Assembly: GCA_037953625.1 (NCBI GenBank)
Contig: CM075651.1
Coordinates: 161,271,501 to 161,335,500, forward strand
Direction: 5' to 3'
DNA length: 64,000 nt
Source: Crotalaria pallida
Taxonomy: Eukaryota; Streptophyta; Magnoliopsida; Fabales; Fabaceae
Under the pieces are notes generated by a model that had not been told where the DNA came from, did not search any database, and saw nothing but the letters and a program-made list of their open reading frames with translations. Each line of letters begins with the position of its first letter. Within the stretch, counting starts at the first letter, position 1. The position numbers and the translations under genes are program-made. Shown piece by piece: positions 1 to 10,620 of this stretch.

Positions 1-873
1 CGAAACAACAACTTATGATCATTCTAGAATTAATCATTTTGGGGTCTATTACATTATTCATTGATCATACTTTAATTCTTTAATTAGGCTGGGCAATTTG
101 CTGTACTTGTAATTTTAGGATATATTGAATTTTTTTGGCTTTTGTCGTCCAGCTTTGGAAGTGTATTATTAAAGGGTTTGTATACAATACTCATTGAAAG
201 AGGATGAGTTTACGTACTAATTGTCTGATCAATGGTTGCTATGCTTTGAAGGTATTGAAAGGTTAAGATTGATGACCTATTGCTTGGGTGATAAGTGTAT
301 TCCAGTACAGCAGGTGCACCATAAATTATTTTTTTTATGCATTGGGCTTGATTTTGCTCAATCGGGCCGTGCTTTTTCTAGGCCCGAAATTATGCTCAAT
401 ATATAGTTTACCAATATTTAATCATTTTTATTTTATTTTTTCTTGTAATATTTACCAGTTTTATTATTCTTCAAGACATGAAAAACAGAGCCATCATAAC
501 TGTGCCGGTCACCATCATCGTGCTTATTCTTCAAGACATAGATCACAAAGCAAAGCAAAGCAAAGAACACGAAAATGCCCAAGTAAGGCTATAGTCTATA
601 ATAGCATATCTCTCTATTGAGCCTTCTGAATTTTAGACTTTGATTGTTTGCTTTGACCATGTAATTAAGACTGTATGAGAGAAGGGAAGAGAAATCAAAA
701 TTGCGAAGAGAGGTTAAATAAACTATATTATGTGAGATTTTGAGGGATTTGGAATGAGATGGACGGAGATTTGAGGGCTATAGGGGTTATATATAGGGAG
801 AACATGGTTGAGAGTGGACGGTGGCACAAAAGTGGCAAGTGGATGGTTCAACGGGGACAGCTCTGTAAGTGAA

Positions 874-875
<2 letters not shown>
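1..875. other. No supported gene
   Basis: Short open frames at 221-406 and 288-620 show no recognisable domain, and their composition matches the AT-rich surroundings. The stretch could be intron or intergenic DNA of a gene lying to the left, but no splice structure can be defended. Confidence 0.4.

Positions 876-909
<34 letters not shown>
876..909. repeat. (AT)n microsatellite
   Basis: Seventeen uninterrupted AT dinucleotides. The open frames that cross it on both strands (tyrosine-isoleucine runs) are artefacts of the repeat. Confidence 0.95.
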
Positions 910-911
<2 letters not shown>

Positions 912-1052
912 GGGTGGCACGATTCAAATATTTGTTCATGGCAGCTCTAGATGTTTGATTCTGCATGCAGTTCCCCTTTTCTCTGGTTGTTTAAGAATGC
1001 CAAGGGTTAAAAAAGTAAAATTGCAATGACAACTTAAATAGTAAATAAAATA

Positions 1053-1578
1053 AAGGCTTAAAATATGTCAGGAGTCCTTGTAGTTTGGGCCTCTTTTGTC
1101 TGGTACCCCTGTTCTTTTTTTTTTAATGAAATTACCCCTAAACTATTCTCAAGTTTGAAATATACCCCTCTATGCCATTTCCAGCCACTAATGCTGACGT
1201 GGATGACCGGAAAATCATGTCATCCACTCGTTTTTTGACACGTGGATATTATTCTATTTTTAAATTAAAAATTAAATTTTTTATTTAAAATAAATAATTT
1301 ATATTAAAAGATTATATAAAATTATAAAAAAAAAGACAGATCTGGTTCGAAGAAGATCTTTAATTTTTAATTTAAAAAAATAATATCCACGTGTCAAAAA
1401 GCGAGTGGATGACATGATTTTCCGTTCATCCACGTCAGCATTGGTGGTCGGAAATGGCATGGAGGGGTATATTTCAAACCGGAGAATAGTTTAGGGGTAA
1501 TTTCATTCTAAAAAAAAGAACATGAATATCTGACAAAAGAGACCCAAACTACAAGGACCCCTTACATATTTAAGTCTA
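1053..1578. mobile_element. Foldback element 1 (long inverted repeat)
   Basis: The first ~220 bases (GGCTTAAAATATGTC..., then GTCCTTGTAGTTTGGG) return in reverse complement at the right end (1490-1578), with only scattered mismatches. The arms meet around an AT-rich centre at 1300-1340. No coding capacity is seen. It shares its design with the elements at 2341, 2959 and 32717. It is best read as a non-autonomous foldback or MITE-like transposon; no target duplication could be fixed. Confidence 0.75.
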
Positions 1579-2340
1579 AAATATATAACTAGTTGAATGT
1601 GTGCACAACCGGACGCAATAGGTAACAACAATCAGTATAGAAACTCATCCAAAGTGGATGAGTACCTTAAAATGACCCATTATTAAAACCTTTGTATGTT
1701 TCTTGCCTTGCTTGAATAAATGATTGTGCGGGTGGTTTTCAACCCTTTTTAAAAGGTGGGAATGACATCATTTACTTTGATGCTTAGCTTGGCCTTTAAT
1801 AAAATTTATTTTGTTTAAAAAATAGTATAATAATTTTGTAAATAATAAGGGAGATATGTTAAGGGTATGGTAGGTTAAAAAAAATTGGAAAATCAACAAC
1901 TTTCGGTAATTGGAGTTATTATTAGTATAATAAGAATTTGTTTGATACGATAAGATAAAAAGTATAGAATAAAGAATAGGAGATCATATAAGCACTATAA
2001 TTCTTACCACGTCCAGTGTTTGATGCATATTTGATAACAATTTGATTGATGATGACGATATGATAGTGGTGACACTAGCGTTAATGTGTGAGAGGTATAA
2101 GAGAAAAACTACACTATCCTTCTTGTTCATTTTTCACTCCGTTTCCCCATAAATAAAATAAAAATTATTTGCGCTCTAGGCAAATGGAATAAATTAGACC
2201 AACAAGGTAATAATATCATATCCCATTGACTCATCATACTTTGAATAATAACAAAATAAAACAAATTATCTTCTCTTTTTTTCTATCGTGTCCACCAAAC
2301 AAGCTCTAGAAAAATCTAATTTCCATAGTTAAAAAAAAAA
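1579..2340. other. AT-rich intergenic DNA
   Basis: No gene, RNA gene or clear repeat boundary is visible. The stretch has poly-A and poly-T runs and short palindromes only. Confidence 0.4.
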
Positions 2341-2838
2341 AAGACTTAATTATGTCACAAGTTCCTGAAGCTTGTGGTACTTTTTTTCCAGATATCCTTA
2401 TTCTTTTTTTCAATGTCTCCCTGAAGTTACTTCGGGCTTTGTCATATAACCCTATTACCAATTTTGGCCAATTTTGCTGACATGTAACATCGGAATCCTA
2501 ATTAGACGCAGGAGGTTAGGCAAGTGGTGCCACGTGGGTGAAGATCATTTTTTTTAATTAAAAAAACTAAAAAACTTAATATTTTTATATTTTTAGTTTA
2601 AAAAATAAGATTGAAGAGAGAGGTCGTCTTCTCTCGAATGACATCATGCGGCACCACATGGCCAATCTCTTTCGTCTGACTAGGATTCCGATGTTACAGG
2701 TACGCAAAATTGGTCAGAATTGATAGTAGAAATATATGACAAACTCAAAAGTAACTTCAGGAAGTCAGACATTAAGAAAAAAATTATCTGATAAAAATAT
2801 CTCAAATTTTAGGAACTTGCAACATAATTAAAGCCTTA
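2341..2838. mobile_element. Foldback element 2
   Basis: The left end (AGACTTAATTATGTCAC) pairs with the reverse complement of the right end (near 2815-2838). The arms continue inward through the blocks around 2420-2480 and 2690-2770. The interior contains CTCTC-rich sequence like that of the element at 2959. There is no coding capacity. It belongs to the same family as foldback element 3, but the arms are more diverged. Confidence 0.65.
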
Positions 2839-2958
2839 ACAAAAAAAAAGTGGGTGTTCGTTTGGCAGGTTATGGCAGGGGACCATTTATGCTGATTTTT
2901 TTTTATACATACCATTTATGCTGATTAGACAGTCAACAAGTAGTCCTTTGTTTTTATT

Positions 2959-3475
2959 AGGCTTAATTATGTCACCGATCTCTGAAGTTTGGGGTACTTT
3001 TGTCAGATATCCTTATACTTTTTTTTCAATGTCTGACTCCTGGAAGTTACTTCTGGGTTTGTCATATACCCCTACTATCGATTCTGGGCAATTTTGATGA
3101 CATATAACATCAGAATTTTAATCAGACGCAGGAGGTTGGTCATGTGGTGTCGTGTGATGTCACACGGTCGAAGACGACCTCTCTCTTCAATTCTTTTTTT
3201 TTATTTTTTTATTTAACTAAAAATATAAAAATATTAAGTTTTTTAACTTTTTAAATTAAAAAACAAAAGATCTTCGACCACAGGGCACCAGGTGTTTAAC
3301 CTTCTGCGTCTGATCAGGATTCCGATGTTACATGTCAGCAAAATTGGCCAAAATCGGTAGCAGGGGTATATGACAAACCCAGAAGTAACTTCGGGGAGTC
3401 AAACATTGAAAAAAAAGTATAAGGGTATCTGGCAAAAGTACCCCAAACTTCAGGGACCAGTGATATAATTAAGCC
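2959..3475. mobile_element. Foldback element 3
   Basis: The left arm starts GGCTTAATTATGTCAC and has GAAGTTTGGGGTACTTTTG. The right arm carries the reverse complement and ends ATAATTAAGCC. The arms are ~200 bp and the central ~100 bp is AT-rich. It lies only ~120 bp from element 2 and resembles it throughout, suggesting two insertions of one family or a local duplication. Confidence 0.75.
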
Positions 3476-3484
3476 TTTTTATTA

Positions 3485-3738
3485 CTACGTTTCTCCTTGG
3501 ATGTAAAACAAACACTTTTATTTTATCTTTATTTAGAATACTCTATACTAATTTTTAATGAACATTAATTACTTTTTTCACAAACACGCCTATTTATTTA
3601 ACATATTTTAGATTTCCAATAACATTAATAAAAATAATTTTAAAAATAAATATAAAAAATTCATATTTTTTTAACAACTTTTTTAACGGAAATAAAATCA
3701 AGCAAAGGGATTTTATATACAGAAACAAGACGGAGGAG
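3485..3738. mobile_element. Stowaway-like MITE (diverged)
   Basis: A ~250-bp AT-rich element with diverged ends (CTACGTTTCTCC... / ...GACGGAGGAG) flanked by TA on both sides. The interior resembles other Stowaway copies here (for example the tract AATTACTTTTTTCACAAACA). Confidence 0.55.
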
Positions 3739-4789
3739 TATATGTTAGAGGACCACCACGTGTTTTTAAATCACAATAACATAGATGGGGCGACAACCTC
3801 TGCTTATCGGAAAGGTGAACATTATACTTTTCTTACACATTTTGTCATTTATTGGGTTGAATCATCAGAAGTTTTTGAAAAGCAAAAAAAAAAAAAAAAA
3901 AATCACAAATATTGATATTTTTTTTAAGAACTTAAAAAATTACATATTTAATTTTTTAAGAATGATTGGGAGACCTATATTAAAAGATCTACTCATAAGT
4001 TTACACATAAGATTTTGATATTTGTTCTTAAAATTAAACAAATAAAATAAAAGAACTTAAATGACACATGTCACAATCTCAATGTGTAAGCTTGTATGTA
4101 GATCTCTTTGTGTAGGTCTCTAAATCATTTTTCTTTTTGAAATCACATTTAATTTCCCAACAAGTGCTTTTAACATTTTTGATAAAATAAAAAAAAATTA
4201 ATTGATTGCGATGATTTTCCCATCAATCGTTGGTGTTTGGCAAAGAAAGTAGCACATAGTAAAAATTATATACATTCTTGCTTACTCCATTTTCACTATA
4301 ATTCTTATATAAAACACCCTATAACTAGTTTATTGAACAACTAGATTTATACAGCTATATGTAGATAATTTCCTTTTAGAATAATAAAGAAATTAAAAAA
4401 AAGTAAGAAAGAGAATATGTGAGTTCTAATTTACATTCCAAATAAAGAAGTTGTTAAACTTCATTATTTATTATATAACAAGGTTGATATATTTATACGT
4501 TTTCTGGTTTTTAATTAAAGATTTTTTTTAATTTTTTTTGTCTATTAATAAAATCTCATTTCAACTTTTTATAATATTTAATTACTTTTTTCACTTTCGT
4601 TAAATCAACATTTTTTAAAATCTAAATAACAATTACATGGATAATTAAAAAAAATATATTAAATATTTACATTTTAAATACTACATACTAATAAAATTTA
4701 CTAATTTTTTATGGACATAAACTTCTCCCAGATGTATTTTTCATAGAATGGGAGAGAGTAGTTCAGAGTAATTGATTATACTTGATTAG

Positions 4790-5348
4790 TGTTAGATATT
4801 TATCTAATATGTGAGCCTACATATATCATTAATCATGATGATGTATTATGTGCTATCATAAAGATTTAGCCCTATTAAAGTGATCTTTTAAGGCTTACTG
4901 TATTGAGATTCAGGATATCTCATTTGGTATGGATTTAATAATGTGTAGATATTCAAGTCTTATTTCTATATTATTGATGGACCGAAATAGAAATAAGAAA
5001 GTTCAATAGTCATAACCCTTTGTGAAAGGCTATGAACTTATTATAAATAGGTTATGGTCCCCAAGTCATTTATATTCAATTCTCTTCTCTAACATTTCAT
5101 CATTAGAAAATGCTTATTATGGAGCAATTGTTCATTCATGACTTGGAAGACCAAAGAACCTTCATGTTCGTCATGGATGGACATGGATTTCGACACAAGA
5201 TCAAAGACAAGTTCTTACGCTCATCATATTCTTCGTGAATACATACAGGTACGCTTTCGCTTTATTCATTCGTGATAATTTGACATAAATGTTTTCTGGT
5301 TAGATAATATGTTTTATCTCTTTAGTATATGCCATCAATTTTTCAACA
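4790..5348 (+). mobile_element. Solo-LTR-like insertion upstream of lectin 1
   Basis: The element begins TGTTAGATATTTATC and ends TTTTTCAACA, so it has TG...CA termini as in an LTR, and it has an internal TATAAATAG box near 5042. A related copy lies in reverse orientation at 37142-37615. It is absent from the matching position upstream of lectin 2, so it inserted after the duplication. The flanks ATTAG and ATAAG may be a 5-bp target duplication with one mismatch. There is no internal coding region, so a solo LTR or a short non-autonomous LTR element is likely. Confidence 0.65.
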
Positions 5349-5380
5349 ATAAGTTTTTTTTTATTAGCTCATATTTCTAG

Positions 5381-5387
5381 TATAAAT
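5381..5387 (+). promoter_or_regulatory. TATA box of lectin gene 1
   Basis: TATAAAT follows the conserved context ATATTTCTAG and lies 78 bp upstream of the chosen ATG. Lectin 2 has TATAAAG in the same context, 73 bp or more from its ATG. The LTR-like insertion ends only ~32 bp upstream of this box. Confidence 0.7.
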
Positions 5388-5458
5388 ATGTGAAAGGCTT
5401 AGCCTAGCCTTAGCATCCTAAACCCAAAGTTGTATAGTTGCATGCCCATTTCAACCTC

Positions 5459-7733
5459 ATGGCCATCTTCAACAACTCTCTTTCTCTTCTTTCCTTCACA
5501 ACCATTTTCCTCATGCTATTGAACAATGCGCACTCGAATGATGACACCTCCTTCACCTATTATGGCTTCACCCAAGGTAAAGAAAAACTGATCTTCCAGG
5601 GCGATGCTGTGGTAAATTCATTATCTAATCTAGAGCTTACTCAGGCAACACAAAAATCTGTTGGACGGATCTTGTATTCGAAGGAGGTGCGTTATCAATT
5701 TTTTTTTTTTTTTTAAATTTGGTCAAATTGATAAGGTTAAAAGTATCCTATTTTATTTTCAATTATATCTATTGTTAATTTTTTTTTCGTTTTTTTATGA
5801 GCCAAATATGTATATTATATTGGAGCGAGTATACGGGGTTATTATTATTTTTTTTTAAAACATTAACACATGACTTAAGAGCATCATATAAAGAAGAGAA
5901 AAATAAAATTTCAGCTTAAAAAAATGATGTTTTAATATATGAAAAAGTGTTTCTGGGCTTAATTTTTGTATGCCAAATTCCCTTTTTTTAAAATTTTTTT
6001 TAGACAAGGACTATTTTCCCACAATATTTCTTTTTTTAATAAACAAAGTTTTCCTAGCCAAGCCTAATACTCTGATGAGCTACGCACGTTACTATAAAAA
6101 CAAATTAAATTTTCATATTTATTTTAAAGTTTAGTTTGTATAATAGCATAAATAAAGGAGCTGGGCCATTTTCTTAATTAACATTTTCATAAATAAAAGT
6201 TAAAACATATATAACAAATGGGAATAGTACAAAAGACAATAAATTTAGGGTGTTACTACAATGCAATCAAAAATTGAATGGTTGTTATGCAACCCATTGT
6301 TAAACTAATAAAATCTTGTCACCTAAGACATATATGCCACATCATTACTTAAATTAGTCAAAATTAAGTTTTGCAATTTAGTCCAACATAAAAATTAAAT
6401 TAAGTTGTGCTCATTAGAACCACCAGCAGCATACTTTGATTTTTTTTTAATAATGTTTTTTAAAATTAAAACTTATAATTTATCTATAGGTACAAAGGAC
6501 TAAAATTTTAATTTACTATTTAAGTTGGACCAAATTGCAAAAAATTAAATTTGACTACTTCAAATGATGACATGACACAGATAAATTAAATGACAACTTT
6601 CTATTGGTTTAAGAGAAGCTTGCATGACAACACTCCAATTTTGGATTGCATATTAAAAATCTCCATAAATTTAGATAGCAGTTAAACTATGACAAATTAT
6701 TGAAAAACCTACTTAAAAAAACCTAACATATAAGATTTTGACACAACTCTTCACTTTCACTGTTAACCTAGAGCTGTCCCGGATTATGTCTCGGGGTAGA
6801 AGAGATATTATAATTTTTAATATAGATTGGTCAAGTCGGAAAAAAATTGGCTTAAAATCAATAAAATTAAACGAGACCTAAAGTGCATTGCTTCAACTTT
6901 TTTCCAATCAAAAGAGCACGAAATAAAACAATGGACAACCCATTAAAAAAAAATCTTTTTTTTTTCTCGACCCGATTTTCCAGATATTACATACTTAGTT
7001 AAATGAAAACAAAAATGTTGTTAGTTATTCTTAGTGCACCTCTGTTTACTTAGTCATATGCTGCTTTTACGTACTTCATTGGAGTACTTCCCATAATGAA
7101 TGATGGATAACTTTGTATATTCCCATGCAGGTTCACCTTTGGGAGAAAAGCACAAATAGAGCCTCCGACATTGAAACCACCATTTCCTTTAACGTGACAT
7201 CACCCAACAGCAACAACCCTGCTGATGGGTTCGCACTCTTCTTTGCCGCACCTGACAGCACAATACCTAAAGGTTCCTATGGAGGATACTTAGGACTCTT
7301 CGACCCACGCACTGCACTTGACCCATCCAAAAACCAAGTTGTCGCTGTTGAATTTGACACTTTCACCGGTAACAGTTGGGATCCAAGCTATAGGCACATT
7401 GGAATCGATGTGAACACTATTAAGTCTTCAGCAACTGTGAGATGGAACAGGCAAGAAGGAGCAATAGGCAATGTCCGAATAAACTACAACGCTAATACTA
7501 ATAATCTAACAGTTGTTTCTTCTTATCCTGGTGGTAAAGTTTTTGAAGTGTATCAGATCGTTGACTTGACGACTAAGCTTCCAGAAAAGGTGAGAGTTGG
7601 ATTATCAGCTTCCACAAGGGATTATACTCAAGTGCATACCATTAATTCTTGGAATTTCATTTCATCCTTGATATACACCAGCCCCAAGCATAAGAATGAG
7701 AATAAGGACATGTACATTTCAAGTGTTGTTTGA
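5459..7733 (+). CDS. Legume lectin 1 (two exons)
   Basis: This encodes a secretory-pathway legume lectin (L-type, beta-sandwich) of 276 residues. Exons are 5459-5686 and 7131-7733. The phase-0 intron has GTGCGT and TGCAG borders and splits the conserved Tyr-Ser-x-x / Val-His-Leu-Trp stretch. The start is the ATG opening MAIFNN; the open frame can be read 21 bases further up only from TTG. Residues 1-26 look like a signal peptide. The sugar-site Asp is in ADGFA (108) and the conserved Gly is near 128. The metal-binding run VAVEFDTF has Glu150 and Asp152, with Asn157, Asp160 and His165 following. The last sugar loop is GLSAST..., then SWNF. Length matches the family. N-glycosylation sequons are present (for example Asn97). 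The ~1.44-kb intron is inflated by inserted DNA, including a MITE. Sugar specificity cannot be read from sequence alone. Confidence 0.93.
6248..6664. mobile_element. Foldback MITE in lectin 1 intron
   Basis: The ends are imperfect inverted repeats of ~170 bp. The left arm (GGGTGTTACTAC, later TTTTGCAATTTAGTCCAAC) is mirrored by the right arm. The same family, with a different centre, lies at 62801-63427 upstream of CESA. It is absent from the lectin 2 intron, so it inserted after the lectin duplication. Confidence 0.75.
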
Positions 7734-7860
7734 TCATTTGAAGGATGTATTCGCCATCCAATAAGGACATATGTAGTCCATTGTTTGCGATGCATGTTCT
7801 AGTTTAAGTTTTAGCCATATGTGCTAAATAAAATAAGGACGACATATAAGTTGAATGATT

Positions 7861-8288
7861 TAATAAGTTGATGATGTTGTAGCCATGTGCATGCCCAAAA
7901 GAACTACGTGATCTATCGAATGCATGGTAATGCTTTATATGAATATAATATTCTTAACACATAATAATTTTTTGTAGGGGTATTTAAAACTTTCTCTAAA
8001 TGAGATAAAAGAAGAAAAAAAAAATAAAAATAAAATATACTGTTTGATTAAGATTATATATGTTGTTGCATCATATTGTATTCTAGAGTGTAACTTGTCC
8101 AATTTTAGATCGCGAGATCGCTGGAATTGAATCGGACAGGACTAAAAAATATAGTCTGATCTGATCTAGTGATCCAGTACAATCTCAAAATTTGTAGACC
8201 GTTGTTTTATGATCTTGTTCATGGTCTCATAATTTTTTGGATCATAAGAACCGCACCAATTACTTTAAAAATAATAATAAAAAAAAAA
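7861..8288. other. AT-rich DNA downstream of lectin 1
   Basis: No gene is seen. The segment starts where similarity to the lectin 2 downstream flank fades and runs to the inverted-repeat element at 8289. Confidence 0.4.
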
Positions 8289-9158
8289 TTTAGTTCCCAA
8301 ACCCCAACCTTTAGCCCCAACCCCCATTTTAATTGGGAAAAGACAAAAATACCCTCTTCAAACCCCAAACCCCCCTATCTCTCCCTTCACCTTCTCTCTC
8401 TCCTCTCTTCCCTTTCCTCTCTCTCTCCTCTCTTCCCTGCCGCCGTAGCCCATCCCAGCCGCCGCCACCTTCCTCCTTCCAACGTCGCCGTGCCATCCTC
8501 CTTCCAACGCCGCACCGCAGCCACCGCCTCTGTTCGTACCACGTATCAGCCCTTGCCCCCAAGAGACCGAGAGGAGGGAGAGCAGTGCAGCAAAGAAAGA
8601 GAGCGAGAGAGAACTAGAATAGTTAGAGGGAAAGCTGCGCGAGAGAGAAGATGAACAGAGCATCGAAGGCAGGGGGATCTCGGGAATTCCGACGTACCCG
8701 TGTCGGAATTCCGACAGGGGGATCTCGGAAATTTGTTACAGTGTTTTTTTTTAAAAAAAAAATTCCGACATACCCGTGTCGGAATTTTGAGAAAATTCGA
8801 CCCTGTCATGTCGGAATCGCTTCAATAATGTAAAAAAAAAACTGAAAGTGGAAAGGGACGCAGAAGAAGGAGAGAGCAAGGGTGGCGGTTTTGGCTGCTG
8901 GGTAAGGGTGGCGGTGGAGAGTGGAAGGGACGAAGGGAGTGGCTGAAGAAGAAGAAGAAGAATGGGCAGTGAAGAAGAAGCAAGAGAAGAAGGGAGGAAG
9001 AAGAAAAGAAGGGAGGAAGAAGAAGGGTGGGTAAGAAGAAGAAGAAAAGAAGAAGGGTGGGTGGGTAGGGTTTGAGGAAAAATTTGAAAAAGGGGTATTT
9101 TTGTCTTTTTCCAATTAAAATGGGGGTTGGGGCTAAAGGTTGGGGTTTGGGAACTAAA
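8289..9158. mobile_element. Long-TIR element with GC-rich interior
   Basis: The left end (TTTAGTTCCCAAACCCCAAC...) and right end (...GGTTTGGGAACTAAA) form ~78-bp terminal inverted repeats with few mismatches. The interior is unlike the neighbourhood. It has a CT-rich and CCGCCG-rich left part (8370-8560), an AGAAGAAGAA-rich right part (8940-9060), and repeats of a CCGACGTACCCGTGTCGGAA-like palindrome near 8690-8790. The composition resembles a captured 5' UTR and first exon, as in Pack-MULEs. No convincing protein or target duplication is found. Open frames in it are low-complexity. Confidence 0.7.
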
Positions 9159-9927
9159 GCTCATAAAAAAACACGCTACACTACTCCTCAGTGGTATAGT
9201 TGTACTCTCACTTATTCACTTACTAACTTTCTAAGTGCCACAAAACTAGCTTCCGGGAGTTCTTTGATCTTCCCCTTTAGTATAAAAAGACTCCCCAATG
9301 GAGACTCCATATTCTCCCATTTTAAAATGGAGGCTCCATATTCTCCCATTTTAAAATGGAGGCTCCATATTCTCCCATTTCAAAATGGAGTCTCCACATT
9401 AAAAGTTATCAAATGCTGAAAATCTACGCTACCACATGTCATTCTCACAATTATTCAGATTTAATAATTAATAATTTAATAATTGAAAATAAAAATAAAA
9501 AATCATTAACTTCAAATTTGAATTTTGAAAAACAAGTTACAATCAAGTTACATGAGTGGTTATATCAATCAAGTTACATTTGGTATTTCAAATTTTATTT
9601 TTAAAAGATCTCCTCTTGGTTGCTGTTATAGTGGTGTGGGCAGTTTTAATAATTCCCCTGTATTTTTTTTTTGTTGTTCTAAACAACTCAATGCTCAACA
9701 GGCAATCTTATATTCTTCATATACTCCGAAGTATCATATAACTTTGAATTTGGTCTTCCTTACACAGTACTTGATTTCCAAAACTAAATGCAGGTTTACT
9801 AAAATCACTGATAATTCTCAGTTTGTCACTACTTTCATTTATGAGTGATATTTTTTGGTCAAGGTTCGAATGAATGAAGATATACCATCTTTTAAGTGTT
9901 TTTTTATATATGATTCTATTTGGCTAT
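9159..9927. other. Left flank of the Tat retrotransposon
   Basis: No supported gene apart from the tandem repeat at 9298-9396. Short open frames at 9525-9848 have no recognisable domain. This DNA was contiguous with 23084 onward before the retrotransposon inserted. Confidence 0.4.
9298..9396. repeat. 29-bp tandem repeat, ~3.4 copies
   Basis: The unit begins ATGGAGACTCCATATTCTCC, is 29 bases long and repeats at 9298, 9327, 9356 and (partial) 9385, with one to three changes per copy. Each unit starts with a short palindrome (TGGAG...CTCCA). Confidence 0.9.
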
Positions 9928-9932
9928 GGTTG
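9928..9932. other. Target-site duplication (left) of Tat element
   Basis: GGTTG lies directly before the 5' LTR and again directly after the 3' LTR at 23079-23083. Confidence 0.9.
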
Positions 9933-10567
9933 TGTAGGGTTTGCCGACCTGATACGGATCTAAGCCTTGTCAAAAGAATCTTCTAAGGGCACTTCCCTCG
10001 GTTCACTTAGCATAAACGTCCCTCGCTCGGACTCATGGACACCGAGCATTCCCAATAGGACCAGGCTCGGACTTGATGGAACCGAGCCTCATCATCGGTC
10101 CTCAATCCATCAGGCTTGAGATTCTAGGCCGAGACATACCGTCGGCAAGCGGATAAGTTCAAACCCACCGAGGCTTCTTATCCCTTCCGCAAATCTCTCC
10201 TGGATTCTCGCAACCGCCTAGACATGAGATCTCCAACTGATCCTATCCAGATTCTAAGCATAATCCTCCGATATTATCTAACAGAATCCTGGTTCAGCTC
10301 AACCCTGATACAGGGCCCAGACGACCCATATCAGTCTCCTCCAAACCCTATAAATAGCTCATTACAGCTAGGGTTTCAGGTACGTACTCTCATCCCTAAG
10401 TTGACACTCTGCACACACACGTTGACTGGGGAGAACCTGCTTTTCCCAACTGGAACTGCAGAAATACCATAAGTCACACATTAACTCTTGATCCTCTCTA
10501 GGGCTCCTGATTCCATAGTCTAGAGCACTTAGAGGGTTAAGGACATCTAGTGTTCCAGGACACTACA
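9933..10567 (+). repeat. 5' LTR of Tat element
   Basis: Starts TGTAGGGTTTGCC and ends GTTCCAGGACACTACA. It matches 22454-23078 almost base for base; the largest difference is a 10-bp stretch near 10035 that is absent from the 3' copy. CCTATAAATAGCTC near 10347 is a plausible TATA box. Confidence 0.95.
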
Positions 10568-10568
10568 T

Positions 10569-10587
10569 TGGCGCCGTCTGTGGGAAT
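10569..10587 (+). other. Candidate primer-binding site
   Basis: TGGCGCCGTCTGTGGGAA follows the LTR by one base. The first nine bases would pair with the 3' end of plant tRNA-Asp (...ACGGCGCCA); pairing beyond that is weak, so the primer identity is tentative. Confidence 0.6.
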
Positions 10588-10620
10588 TGAATAACCAGTA
10601 TTCCCACTTCCACCGTACTC

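Larger units (their letters stand above)
4190..7860 (+). repeat. Lectin-locus inverted segmental duplication, copy 1
   Basis: This block is repeated in reverse complement at 30363-33278. Matching stretches include 4195-4260 with 33210-33270, 4370-4450 with 32220-32290, the core promoter, both exons, the first ~310 bp of the intron, and the 3' flank up to ~7855 with its counterpart near 30370. Differences are mainly later insertions: the LTR-like element at 4790 and extra intron sequence here, and foldback element 4 in the other copy. Confidence 0.85.

Noticed and set aside
221..620. Two overlapping small open frames as a possible gene
   Set aside because: No recognisable domain, no start context, and composition matches surrounding non-coding DNA.
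5438..5458. Upstream extension of lectin 1 (and the same seven codons in lectin 2, 31739-31759)
   Set aside because: It would need a TTG start; the ATG seven codons later gives a normal signal peptide in both genes, although the upstream bases are conserved.
8169..9164. Several overlapping open frames of 60-160 codons on both strands
   Set aside because: They run through CT-, CCG- and GAAGAA-rich low-complexity sequence inside an inverted-repeat element, and no domain is recognisable.
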